64,000 nt of DNA, taken from contig JAEWDF010000119.1 of the NCBI GenBank assembly GCA_023390245.1, forward strand, positions 1-64,000, read 5' to 3'. Of the stretch, positions 10,443 through 18,990 are shown piece by piece; position 1 is the stretch's first letter, and each line of letters opens with the position of its first letter. The notes below the pieces were generated by a model. That model saw only the letters and a program-made list of their open reading frames with translations. It did no database searches and was not told the origin of the DNA. The position numbers were made by a program, and so were the translations under genes. This stretch comes from Pseudomonadota bacterium. GTDB taxonomy: Bacteria; Pseudomonadota; Alphaproteobacteria; Caulobacterales; Caulobacteraceae.

Positions 10443-11179
10443 AGGGGACCGTCGTTCAATTCGGCGACGAAGTCGTAGGCGTCGCCGCGATAGTAGGACT
10501 GGGTCACTTCGACGGCCTGGCCGTTGTGGAAGGCCCGGCGTTCGATTAGCAGGCCCGCGGCGCCCGCTGTCGTGCCCAGGAGTTCGGCCTGTTCCCCGTT
10601 GAACAGGACCGCGCGCAGGCGTTGCAGGGCGCGGTTCGGACGTCGGCCCGCCTTGTCCAGCGCACGGTAGAGGGAGGCGTCGACGGCCTCCAGGCTGGGC
10701 AGGCAGGCGGCGGGAATGGTCGAATACTCCAGCGCCATCGGCTGGCCGTCGGCGTAGCGGATGCGGTTGAAGCGATAGACCGGCGTGCCGGGGCTGAGAC
10801 CCAGGGTGAGCGATTCCTCGGGCGTGACCGCGCCCTCGCTGCGGTTCAACCAGGAACTGGTCGCCTTGCGTCCCCGTGCGGCCATGTCCTCCGAGAAGGA
10901 GGTCAGCTTGGAAAAGCTCTTCTCCACCCGCGCGGCGACGAAGGTGCCGGCGCCCTGGCGGCGGGTCAGCAGGCCTTCCGCAACCAGGCCGTCGAAGGCC
11001 TTGCGCACCGTGATGCGCGAGACCGACAGATCCTGAGCCAGGTCGCGTTCGGGCGGCAGGGCTTCGTCCGGCTTCAGGGCGTGGCGCTCGATCGCCTCGC
11101 GCACGGCGTGCTGCAGCTGCTGGTACAGCGGCGCCGGTCTTTGCGCGTCCAATGGACCGATAGCCTCGAGAAACGACAT
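10439..11179 (-). CDS. GntR/HutC-family repressor of the GlcNAc genes
   Basis: This 246-aa regulator has an N-terminal winged helix (residues about 12-75, with SRITVRKAFDGLVAEGLL) and a C-terminal UTRA effector domain (GTPVYRFNRIRYADGQPMALEYS onward, broken here only by secondary-structure turns). UTRA regulators of this type sense phosphorylated amino sugars, so a NagQ/NagR-like role with GlcNAc-6-P or GlcN-6-P as inducer is likely. I chose ATG 11179 because GACGGGG lies just upstream; a TTG at 11194 would add five residues. The gene leads the leftward nag operon and is divergent from the receptor gene, so it probably controls both arms from the 257-bp intergenic region. Confidence 0.88.
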   Translation of the reverse strand: MSFLEAIGPLDAQRPAPLYQQLQHAVREAIERHALKPDEALPPERDLAQDLSVSRITVRKAFDGLVAEGLLTRRQGAGTFVAARVEKSFSKLTSFSEDMAARGRKATSSWLNRSEGAVTPEESLTLGLSPGTPVYRFNRIRYADGQPMALEYSTIPAACLPSLEAVDASLYRALDKAGRRPNRALQRLRAVLFNGEQAELLGTTAGAAGLLIERRAFHNGQAVEVTQSYYRGDAYDFVAELNDGPL

Positions 11180-11436
11180 GGCGCCCCGTCCCAATTCAAC
11201 CCTTGCCGGGTCTTGTCGCCTTCATCTGAAAGGAAGTCATGCGACCAATCAAGTACCAATACGAAAAAAGATTAGGCCCAATTCCGATTTTGGTCTTGCG
11301 TGGTGTGATGGTTTGGTGAAACTCTCACCGATAACGGCGACGGAAGGCACATTCCGCGCCGGAGATGGAAATGCAATGGTCCTATAATGGGCTTATCGGT
11401 CTGCGGGGGCAGGCCACTTAAGGGGAGAATGGCGTC
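11180..11436. promoter_or_regulatory. Divergent nag promoter region with candidate GntR sites
   Basis: This region separates the GntR gene from the receptor gene. ACCAAT occurs twice exactly 11 bp apart (11244-11249 and 11255-11260), one helical turn, next to an A-rich stretch. Further on is an inverted repeat GGTGA-N5-TCACC (11315-11329). TATAAT lies at 11383-11388, but I see no convincing -35 at the right distance. The receptor has a good ribosome-binding site, AGGGGAG, at 11421-11427. The ACCAAT pair is the better operator candidate, since GntR/HutC operators are often built from TGGT/ACCA halves. Confidence 0.45.
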
Positions 11437-14190
11437 ATGAATTTTCGTCATGTCATGCTGGCGGGTTCGGTCAGCGCGCTGGCGCTGGTCGCCGCCGGTC
11501 AGGCCGCCGCGCAACAGACCGGCCAGGTCGACACCGTCGACGAGGTGGTCGTCACCGGCATCCGCGCATCGCTGCAGCAGTCGCTGACCACCAAGCGGAA
11601 CGCCGACGCCATCATCGACGTCGTCACCGCCGAGGATGTTGGCAAATTCCCGAGCTCCAACGTCGCCGAGGCCATCACCATCATTCCGGGCGTCACGGTG
11701 GACCGCGCCTTCGGCCAGGGCGAGAAGGTCTCGATCCTGGGCACCGACCCGGCGCTGAACCGGACCCTGCTGAACGGCCAGACGGTCGCCTCGGCGGACT
11801 GGTTCATCCTCGACCAGCCGGGCCGCACCTTCAACTACGCCCTGCTGGCGCCGCAGATCGTCGGCAGCGTGGAAGTGTTCAAGTCGCCCGAAGCGCGCAT
11901 CGACGAAGGCTCCATCGGCGGCACGGTCGACGTGCTGACCCGTCGCCCGCTGGACCTGCCGAACGCCACGACGCTGTCGGGTTCGGTCACCTATCTCTAC
12001 AATGATCGGTCGGAAGACGGCGACGTCCAGTATTCGCTGCTGGGCGGCTGGCGCAACGACGCCCGCACCTTCGGCGTCCTGGTCTCGGCCCAGCACGCCA
12101 AGGACAGCCTGCGTCGGGACGGTCTGGAATCCTACGGGACCATTCCGGCCAGCTACTATAACGGCGGCAACGCAGAGAACCCCGTCAGCGCCATCACCAA
12201 CGGCAACTGCACCGGCGACTGCGCCGCGACCCTGCTGGCCAATCCGAATGCGCGCGGCCTCAACTCCTTTGGCACCCATTTCTTCAACCAGGACCGCGAG
12301 CGCGACAGCTACACCGTCGCCCTGCAATGGCGGCCGGTCGAGCAACTGGACCTCAACCTGGACTGGCTGCACGTCGAGGCGACCTACAACAACATCAACC
12401 AGTCGCTGTTCGCCTTCCAGGGCAATACCTGGAACAGCCTGGGCGCCCTGACCGACATCGAGGTCGAGGACGGCGTCATCACCTACGCCGCCTTCAACAA
12501 CGCGCTGAGCGTGCTGGACGTCCAGTATCGCGAGGCGGCGATGACCACCGACTCCTATCACCTGGACGGCAAGTGGCAGGGGCAGGGTTGGGACCTGTCG
12601 GGCGACATCGGCTATTCCAAGGCCGACGGCGGCACCCAGCGCCAGCTGTTCGGGGAGTTCCTGAATTGGGCCGACTATGAGGTCGATTTCCGCGGCGCTC
12701 CGGGCTCGCCGGGCGTCCTGACCTATACCGATCCGGCCAACAGCGACGTGCTGTCGAACGCGTCGAAGTTCTCGTTCGACGGCGGTTGGGGCGCGGGCGA
12801 TCCGTCGGTCGGGCCGGACGGCTACAATGCCGGCTGGGGCGGCAACATCGTCTCCAAGCCGACGACGGACGAAGAGACCTACGGCCAAGTCGACCTGGGC
12901 TTCGACCGCAACGGCTTCTTCGACCGGTTCCAGTTCGGCTACAAATACCGCAAGCACGAGACCGACCAGAAGATGTCGGGCGTGACGGTGTCCATCTACG
13001 GCGCGCCGGACAACGCCTCCCTGTTCAGCCCAGGCCAGGTTCCGGGCAATTATCTGGACGGCTTCGACGGCGTGAACGACCAGATGAAGAACCGCTTCAG
13101 CGTCGATGGCGACGCCCTGGCGGACTATATCGAGGCGGGCGAATACCTGCGGCCGTGGCAGGCGGCCCCGGTGCCGACGGTGTTCGGCAACGCCGAGTTC
13201 ACGGCCCAGAACTGGAACGTGCAGGAGACCATCAACGCCTTCTACGGGCAGGCGAACTTCGAAAACGATCTGGTGCGCGGCAACATCGGCCTGCGCTATG
13301 TCCGCACCGAGTCCGACAGCGGCGGCTATGTCTGCGTGAACCAGACGGCGAACGGCTGCGGCACGACAGAAGCCGATTGGGAATGGAGCGTCACCAGCAA
13401 GGAATATGATGACATCCTGCCCAGCGCGAACATCGCCATCAACGCGAGCGAGGATCTGATCATCCGCGCTGCGGCGGCCAAGGTGATCGCACGACCGAAC
13501 TACGCAGACATGTCCAACTACTTCTGGCTGTCGGACCAGATCCTGACCGGCGGCGGCGGCAATCCGGACCTTGATCCCTATGAATCGACCAACCTGAACC
13601 TCGCGGCCGAATGGTACTTCCAGCCGGAAGCCATCCTGTCGGCGGAAGTCTTCTACAAGGACATCTCCAACTACATCCTGCAGCAGACGGCGCCGGAAGA
13701 GCACTTCAACCAGGCCCTGAACGCCGTCACGACCTATCAGATCAGCCGCCCGACCAACGCCGGGTCGGCCACCCTGAAGGGCCTGTCGGTCGCCTATCAG
13801 CAGACCTACGCCTATGGCTTCGGCCTTCTGGCCAACTACACCCTGGTCGACGGCGAGGCGGACAACGGCCAGGATCTGCCGTTCAACTCCAAGCACCAGG
13901 TCAACCTGAGCCCGTTCTACGAGAACGGCGCCTTCTCGGCCCGGCTGACCTACACCTGGCGGTCGAAGTATTTCACCGGCCTGGACCGCGGCGACGCCCT
14001 CTACGTGCGCGACGTGGACACGCTGGACGCCACGGCGGGATACCAGATCAACGACCGGGTCAGCCTGACCGTGTCCGGCCAGAACCTGCTGGACAGCGAA
14101 TATTATTCCTACGCCAACACCGTGGCCCTGCCGCGCGGCGTGTACCGGACGGGCCGCAAGCTGATGGCGACCCTGGCCGTCGAGTTCTGA
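11437..14190 (+). CDS. TonB-dependent receptor, GlcNAc/chitooligosaccharide uptake
   Basis: The protein is 917 aa. It has a cleavable signal peptide (about residues 1-25, ending AAGQAAAQ), a TonB box in DEVVVTG, a plug domain (AEDVGKFPSSNVAEAI, then a GSIGGTVDVLTRRP segment) and a large 22-strand-type barrel ending LMATLAVEF. It belongs to the TonB-Xanth-Caul type of receptor. Its place next to the GntR regulator, a secreted hexosaminidase and the GlcNAc PTS indicates outer-membrane import of GlcNAc and chitin oligosaccharides, as shown for the orthologous locus in Caulobacter crescentus (where the receptor is confusingly also called NagA). It starts at ATG 11437 with AGGGGAG 9 nt upstream. 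A terminator-like hairpin follows before the next gene. Confidence 0.9.
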   Translation: MNFRHVMLAGSVSALALVAAGQAAAQQTGQVDTVDEVVVTGIRASLQQSLTTKRNADAIIDVVTAEDVGKFPSSNVAEAITIIPGVTVDRAFGQGEKVSILGTDPALNRTLLNGQTVASADWFILDQPGRTFNYALLAPQIVGSVEVFKSPEARIDEGSIGGTVDVLTRRPLDLPNATTLSGSVTYLYNDRSEDGDVQYSLLGGWRNDARTFGVLVSAQHAKDSLRRDGLESYGTIPASYYNGGNAENPVSAITNGNCTGDCAATLLANPNARGLNSFGTHFFNQDRERDSYTVALQWRPVEQLDLNLDWLHVEATYNNINQSLFAFQGNTWNSLGALTDIEVEDGVITYAAFNNALSVLDVQYREAAMTTDSYHLDGKWQGQGWDLSGDIGYSKADGGTQRQLFGEFLNWADYEVDFRGAPGSPGVLTYTDPANSDVLSNASKFSFDGGWGAGDPSVGPDGYNAGWGGNIVSKPTTDEETYGQVDLGFDRNGFFDRFQFGYKYRKHETDQKMSGVTVSIYGAPDNASLFSPGQVPGNYLDGFDGVNDQMKNRFSVDGDALADYIEAGEYLRPWQAAPVPTVFGNAEFTAQNWNVQETINAFYGQANFENDLVRGNIGLRYVRTESDSGGYVCVNQTANGCGTTEADWEWSVTSKEYDDILPSANIAINASEDLIIRAAAAKVIARPNYADMSNYFWLSDQILTGGGGNPDLDPYESTNLNLAAEWYFQPEAILSAEVFYKDISNYILQQTAPEEHFNQALNAVTTYQISRPTNAGSATLKGLSVAYQQTYAYGFGLLANYTLVDGEADNGQDLPFNSKHQVNLSPFYENGAFSARLTYTWRSKYFTGLDRGDALYVRDVDTLDATAGYQINDRVSLTVSGQNLLDSEYYSYANTVALPRGVYRTGRKLMATLAVEF

Positions 14191-14333
14191 TCGATGCGGC
14201 GGCGGGGCGGCGCAATGTCGTCCTCGCCAGCCGGTGGTCCAATCGATTGCCATGACGGCGCCCGGTGACCCAGGATGCCGCCATGAGCCTTTCGACGGGA
14301 TTTTCCCCTTGGCCTTCTCCTGAGGCCCACCTG

Positions 14334-14363
14334 GCGCGGGGCTGGTCCCCGCGCGCTCTTTTT
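14334..14363 (+). terminator. Intrinsic-terminator-like hairpin between receptor and GH20 genes
   Basis: An 8-bp G+C stem GCGCGGGG/CCCCGCGC with a CTGGT loop is followed 4 nt later by TTTTT. It ends 14 nt before the hexosaminidase ATG and so lies inside the rightward nag gene set. It probably lowers transcription into the downstream genes relative to the abundant receptor. Confidence 0.6.
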
Positions 14364-14377
14364 CAGCGAGACCGCGC

Positions 14378-16474
14378 ATGACCCCGATCGCCCGCACGAC
14401 CGCGGCCGTCCTGCTGGCCTGGATGGTCGGCCTGGTTCCCATGGCCCAGGCGCAGGTGTCGATCATACCGGAGCCTCAGCGGGTCGAGGCGGCGACGGGC
14501 GCCTTCGTCATCGACGCCGCGACCGTGGTCTCGATCCCGGCCGGAGACGCCGAGGCGGCGCGCGCCGCGGCCTATTTCGTCGATCTGATGCAGAGGTCGC
14601 GCGGCCTGGCGCTGACGGTGCGCGAGGACGCCGCCGGGCCCGGCGTGATCGCCTTCCGGCATGGGAAGCAAGCGACGGACGCCTATGACCTGACGGTCGG
14701 CGAGGAGGGCGCGGTGGTCACGGCGGGCGGCTTCGGCGGCCTGCTGTACGGCGGGATCAGCCTGTGGGAACTGGCGACGGCCGAGGCCGGGCGGGGGCCG
14801 GCGCGCATCGCCGCCGTCTCCATCCAGGACGCGCCGCGTTTCGGCTGGCGCGGGCTGATGCTGGATTCGGCGCGGCACTATCAATCGCCCGAGTTCATCA
14901 AGGACTTCATCGACTGGATGGCGGTCCACAAGCTGAACGTCTTCCACTGGCACCTGACCGACGACCAGGCCTGGCGGCTGGAGATCCGGCGCCATCCGCG
15001 CCTGACCGAGGTCGGCGCCTGGCGGGTGGAGGCCGGCGCCGGGCCACGCGCCGACATCGATCCGGCGACGGGAGAGCCGCGCCTCTACGGCGGCTTCTAC
15101 GACCAGCAGACGGTGCGCGACATCGTCGCCTACGCGGCGGCCCGCAACATCGTCATCGTGCCCGAGATCGACGTGCCGGGTCACGCCAGCGCGGCCATCG
15201 CCGCCTATCCCGAACTGGGCGTGACCGACGTTCCCGGTGCAGCCGTGCCCGAGGTCCCTGCCGACTGGGGCGTCTATCCGACCCTCTACAACGCCGAGGA
15301 ATCGACGCTGGTCTTCTTCGAGCAGGTGCTCGACGAGGTGATGGACCTGTTCCCCGGCGACTACGTCCACATCGGCGGCGACGAGGCGGTCAAGGATCAG
15401 TGGAAGGCCTCGGCCCGCACCCAGGCGCGGATGCGCGAGCTGGGCGTGGCGAACGAGGCCGAACTGCAGAGCTGGTTCATCGAACGGCTGGAGAAGCATC
15501 TGAACGCGCGGGGCCGGCGGCTGATCGGCTGGGACGAGATTCTGGAGGGCGGCCTGGCGCCGAACGCCACCGTCATGTCCTGGCGTGGCGTGGACGGGGC
15601 GATCGAGGCGGCGCGGCTGGGCCACGACGCGGTGATGACGCCGGGGCCGACGCTCTATTTCGACTATCGCCAGAGCCCGCACGACGGCGCGCCAGGACGG
15701 GGGATCGTCTCCTCGCTGGAGGACGTCTACCGCTTCGACCCGACCCCCGACGACCTGACGCAGGCGCAGGCGGAACGGGTGATCGGCGTCCAGGCCAACC
15801 TCTTCACAGAACACATGCGGACCGAGGACCGGGTGGAATACATGGCCTTTCCCCGCGTCGCCGCCCTGGCCGAAGTGGCGTGGACGGCGCATGACCGGAT
15901 GGACTGGACCGGTTTCCAGGCGCGGCTGGCGCCGCAGCTGGCGCGTTATCGGACGCTGGGGATCGGCTATGCGACCGGCGGCCTGGAGACGGCATCGCCG
16001 ACGCCGCCGGATGGCGAGCGACGCTACGATCACCAGATGAAACTGTGTTCCGAGGGCCTGGTCCTGTCGCTGATCGACGACGCGCCGGCCCAGGGCGAAA
16101 GGCCGGCCTTCATGATGGACATCATGAAGCCGTGCTGGATCTACGAAGGCGCCGACCTGACCGGCGGCAAGCGGATCGAGATCGCCGTGGGGCAGGTTCC
16201 CTTCAACTTCCAGATCGGCGCGGATCGCGACAAGATCACCTTCCCGATCCCCGCGACGCCCGAGGGCGAGCTTCAGGTGCGGATCGACGGCTGCGAGGGC
16301 GAGCCCATTCTGTCCCTGCCGCTGGCGGCGGCGGCGAAGGACCTGGAGGTGACGGTGCTGGAGGGCGAACTGCCGGCGATGGAGGGGCGTCACGACCTGT
16401 GCCTGCGCTTCGCCCAGCCTGGTCTCGACCCGATATGGGGCGTCGACTGGGTGCGCATCGGAGGCGGGCGGTGA
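14378..16474 (+). CDS. Secreted beta-N-acetylhexosaminidase, GH20
   Basis: This 698-aa enzyme releases terminal GlcNAc from chitooligosaccharides. It has a signal peptide (cleavage near AQA-QV, residue about 25), a GH20b-type N-terminal domain with IPEPQRVE, and the catalytic barrel with FHWHLTDDQAWRLEI near residue 190 and the catalytic pair D335-E336 in HIGGDEAV. The polarising Asp and the neighbouring Glu act in substrate-assisted catalysis. Residues from about 545 onward form an extra beta-rich C-terminal module that looks carbohydrate-binding (inference). It is predicted to be periplasmic or surface-located, supplying GlcNAc to the PTS. Its TGA overlaps the GTG of the PTS fusion gene. 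Confidence 0.92.
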   Translation: MTPIARTTAAVLLAWMVGLVPMAQAQVSIIPEPQRVEAATGAFVIDAATVVSIPAGDAEAARAAAYFVDLMQRSRGLALTVREDAAGPGVIAFRHGKQATDAYDLTVGEEGAVVTAGGFGGLLYGGISLWELATAEAGRGPARIAAVSIQDAPRFGWRGLMLDSARHYQSPEFIKDFIDWMAVHKLNVFHWHLTDDQAWRLEIRRHPRLTEVGAWRVEAGAGPRADIDPATGEPRLYGGFYDQQTVRDIVAYAAARNIVIVPEIDVPGHASAAIAAYPELGVTDVPGAAVPEVPADWGVYPTLYNAEESTLVFFEQVLDEVMDLFPGDYVHIGGDEAVKDQWKASARTQARMRELGVANEAELQSWFIERLEKHLNARGRRLIGWDEILEGGLAPNATVMSWRGVDGAIEAARLGHDAVMTPGPTLYFDYRQSPHDGAPGRGIVSSLEDVYRFDPTPDDLTQAQAERVIGVQANLFTEHMRTEDRVEYMAFPRVAALAEVAWTAHDRMDWTGFQARLAPQLARYRTLGIGYATGGLETASPTPPDGERRYDHQMKLCSEGLVLSLIDDAPAQGERPAFMMDIMKPCWIYEGADLTGGKRIEIAVGQVPFNFQIGADRDKITFPIPATPEGELQVRIDGCEGEPILSLPLAAAAKDLEVTVLEGELPAMEGRHDLCLRFAQPGLDPIWGVDWVRIGGGR

Positions 16475-18990
16475 GCGAACGGATCGTCCTGTCGCCCATG
16501 GCCGGCTGGCTGACGCCGCTGGCCGAGGTTCCCGACGAGGCCTTCGCCGGCGGCATGGTCGGAGAGGGCGTCGCCGTCGATCCGACCGATACGGTGGTGC
16601 GCGCACCCTTCGACGGCGTGGTGGCCGGATTGCCCGCGAGCCGTCATGCGGTGACGATCCGCGCCGACGACGGGATCGAGGTGTTGATCCACGTCGGGCT
16701 GGAGACGGTGACCCTGGGCGGTGCGGGCTTCACTCCCCATGTCGCCGAAGGGGCGCGGGTGAAGGCGGGCGATCCGCTGCTGACCCTGGACCTGGACGTG
16801 ATCGCCGGGCAGGCTCGAAGCCTGATCTCGCCCATCGTCGTGGTCGGCGGCGGGGCGGCGACGCGCGCTCTGGCGCCGGGCGGCAAGGTGGCGGCGGGCG
16901 AGGCGATCCTGAGCGTGGCGCTGCAGGGCGCGACCCGCGCGGATCAGGCGGGACCGGTCGCGTCGCGGACCATCCGCGCGCCGCTACCGCAGGGGCTGCA
17001 CGCGCGTCCGGCGGCGAGGATCGCCGCCTGCGCCAAGGGGTTTGACGCGCAGGTGACGCTGCATGCCGGTGATCGCCAGGCGGACGCCGCCAGCCTGGTG
17101 GCGATGATGGGCCTGGGCGTCCAGGATGGCGACGCTCTGCGCCTGACCGCTTCCGGCCGTGAGGCCGAGGCGGCGCTGGAGGCGCTGTCGACGCTGATCG
17201 CGGCGGGGCTGGAGGAGGGCGGCGACCCCCGGCCGGCCGCACCTGCGCCCATGCCGGCCGCCCGGCCGATCCTCGGCGAGGACGGCGAATTGATCCTCAC
17301 CGGCGTCTGCGCCGCGCCGGGCCTGGCCATCGGCCGCGCCGTGCGCCTGAGCCAACCCGAGATCGACGCGCTGGAGGACGGTCGCGGCGTCACGGTCGAG
17401 ACGGAGGCGTTGGGCGCCGCCCTGGCCGCGGTCCGGGGACGGATCGCCCAGGCGACGGCGAGCGGTCCGGCGTCGCGCCGCGCCATCATGGCCGCGCATC
17501 TGGCCTTTCTGGACGACCCCGGCCTGATCGCCGCCGCCGAGGCGGCCATCGCCGAGGGCCGCGGCGCCGGCGCCGCCTGGCGCGATTCCACTCGCGCCGC
17601 CGCCGATCTGTTCCGCGCCATGGGCGACCCGCGCATGGCCGAGCGGGCCGACGACCTGCTGGACCTGGAGCGCCAGGTGTTGGCTGAGCTGACCGGCGTA
17701 GCGCCGCCTCCGCCGCCCGCGCTCGGGCCGGGGTCGGTGATCGTCGCCGACGACCTGCTGCCGTCGCAACTGATGGCGCTGGACGCGGTGAAGGTGGCGG
17801 GCCTGTGCATCGCGCGGGGCGGCCCGACTTCCCACGTCGCCATCCTGGCCGCCGCGCTGGGCCTGCCGGCCCTCGTGGCGGTGGGCGAGGGGCTGGAGCA
17901 GGTCGAAGAAGGCGCCCTGGTGGTGCTGGACGCCGACGGCCGCCGCCTGGTCGCCCATCCGTCCGCCGCCCGCCAGGCCGAGGCCCAGAGCGCGACCGCC
18001 GCCCTGGCGCGCCGGCGCGCCGACGTTCGCGCCCAGGCGCTGGACATCTGCCACACAGCCGATGGCGTCCGTATCGAGGTGTTCGCCAACCTGGGGGCCG
18101 CCGCCGAGGCCGCGCCGGCGGTCCTGGGCGGGGCCGAGGGCTGCGGCCTGCTGCGCACCGAATTTCTGTTCCTGGACCGTGAGGCGGCGCCCGGCGAGGA
18201 CGAGCAGCTGGCCGAATACCAGGCCATCGCCGACGCCCTGGACGGCCGGCCGTTGATCATCCGCACCCTGGATGCGGGCGGCGACAAGCCGTTGCCCTAT
18301 CTGCCGACCCCGTCGGAGGAGAACCCGGCGCTCGGCCTGCGCGGGATCCGTTCGGGCCTGCACCGGCCCGACATCCTGCTGACCCAGTTGCGCGCCATCT
18401 GCCGCGTGCGCTCCAGGGGGCCGATCTCGGTCATGCTGCCGATGATCGCCTCGGTCGCCGAGGTGCGGCAGGTGCGCGCCCTGCTGGATGCGGCGGTCGC
18501 CGAGACCGGCGGGTCGCCGCCCCTGCTGGGCGTGATGATCGAGACGCCCGCCGCCGCCATGACGGTGGATCGCCTGGCGTCGGCCATCGATTTCATCTCC
18601 ATCGGCACCAATGACCTGACGCAGTACGCCCTGGCCATGGACCGCCAGAACGCGGCCCTGGCCGCCCAACTGGACGGCCTGCACCCGGCGGTGCTGCGCC
18701 TGGTCGCCCAGGCGGCGGAAGGCGCGGCGTCGCTGAAATGGATCGGCGTCTGCGGCGGCCTGGCCTCGGACCCGGCGGCCGCGCCCATCCTGATCGGCCT
18801 GGGCGTGCGCGAGCTGTCGGCGACGCCGGCCATGGTCGCGGAGATCAAGGCCCTGATTCGCCGCCTGACGCTGGAGGATTGCCGCCGCCTGGCCGTCGAG
18901 GCGGTGGGCCAGGACGGGCCCGAGGCCGTGCGCGCCCTGACCGCCGATCGCATCACCGCCCTTCAATCCCGCGCGGGAGCCCTCGCATGA
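16471..18990 (+). CDS. PTS EIIA(Glc)-HPr-EI triple fusion phosphotransferase
   Basis: This 839-aa protein carries a complete phosphorelay. An EIIA(Glc)-type domain (about residues 1-150, phospho-His H74 in LIHVGLETV) is followed by HPr (about 165-255, H177 in GLHARPA) and then enzyme I (about 275-839, phospho-His H455 in GGPTSHVAIL and catalytic C761 in IGVCGGLASDP). It accepts phosphate from PEP and passes it to the EIIB domain of the next gene. The domain order matches GlcNAc-dedicated fusions known in Caulobacter and Xanthomonas relatives. The start is the GTG at 16471, fused to the hexosaminidase stop (GTGA). Longer upstream extensions run inside the GH20 gene and are not real. The stop overlaps nagE (ATGA). 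Confidence 0.93.
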   Translation: MSERIVLSPMAGWLTPLAEVPDEAFAGGMVGEGVAVDPTDTVVRAPFDGVVAGLPASRHAVTIRADDGIEVLIHVGLETVTLGGAGFTPHVAEGARVKAGDPLLTLDLDVIAGQARSLISPIVVVGGGAATRALAPGGKVAAGEAILSVALQGATRADQAGPVASRTIRAPLPQGLHARPAARIAACAKGFDAQVTLHAGDRQADAASLVAMMGLGVQDGDALRLTASGREAEAALEALSTLIAAGLEEGGDPRPAAPAPMPAARPILGEDGELILTGVCAAPGLAIGRAVRLSQPEIDALEDGRGVTVETEALGAALAAVRGRIAQATASGPASRRAIMAAHLAFLDDPGLIAAAEAAIAEGRGAGAAWRDSTRAAADLFRAMGDPRMAERADDLLDLERQVLAELTGVAPPPPPALGPGSVIVADDLLPSQLMALDAVKVAGLCIARGGPTSHVAILAAALGLPALVAVGEGLEQVEEGALVVLDADGRRLVAHPSAARQAEAQSATAALARRRADVRAQALDICHTADGVRIEVFANLGAAAEAAPAVLGGAEGCGLLRTEFLFLDREAAPGEDEQLAEYQAIADALDGRPLIIRTLDAGGDKPLPYLPTPSEENPALGLRGIRSGLHRPDILLTQLRAICRVRSRGPISVMLPMIASVAEVRQVRALLDAAVAETGGSPPLLGVMIETPAAAMTVDRLASAIDFISIGTNDLTQYALAMDRQNAALAAQLDGLHPAVLRLVAQAAEGAASLKWIGVCGGLASDPAAAPILIGLGVRELSATPAMVAEIKALIRRLTLEDCRRLAVEAVGQDGPEAVRALTADRITALQSRAGALA

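Noticed and set aside
11383..11388. TATAAT as a -10 element for the receptor promoter
   Set aside because: No -35-like hexamer occurs 16-18 bp upstream, so a single hexamer match is not enough.
11272..14466. A 1064-codon minus-strand frame over the receptor gene
   Set aside because: The plus strand encodes a complete TonB-dependent receptor with signal peptide, plug and barrel; the minus frame is a high-G+C shadow.
14363..16606. A 747-codon minus-strand frame over the GH20 gene
   Set aside because: The plus strand has the full GH20 catalytic motif and coupled neighbours; the minus frame lacks any motif.
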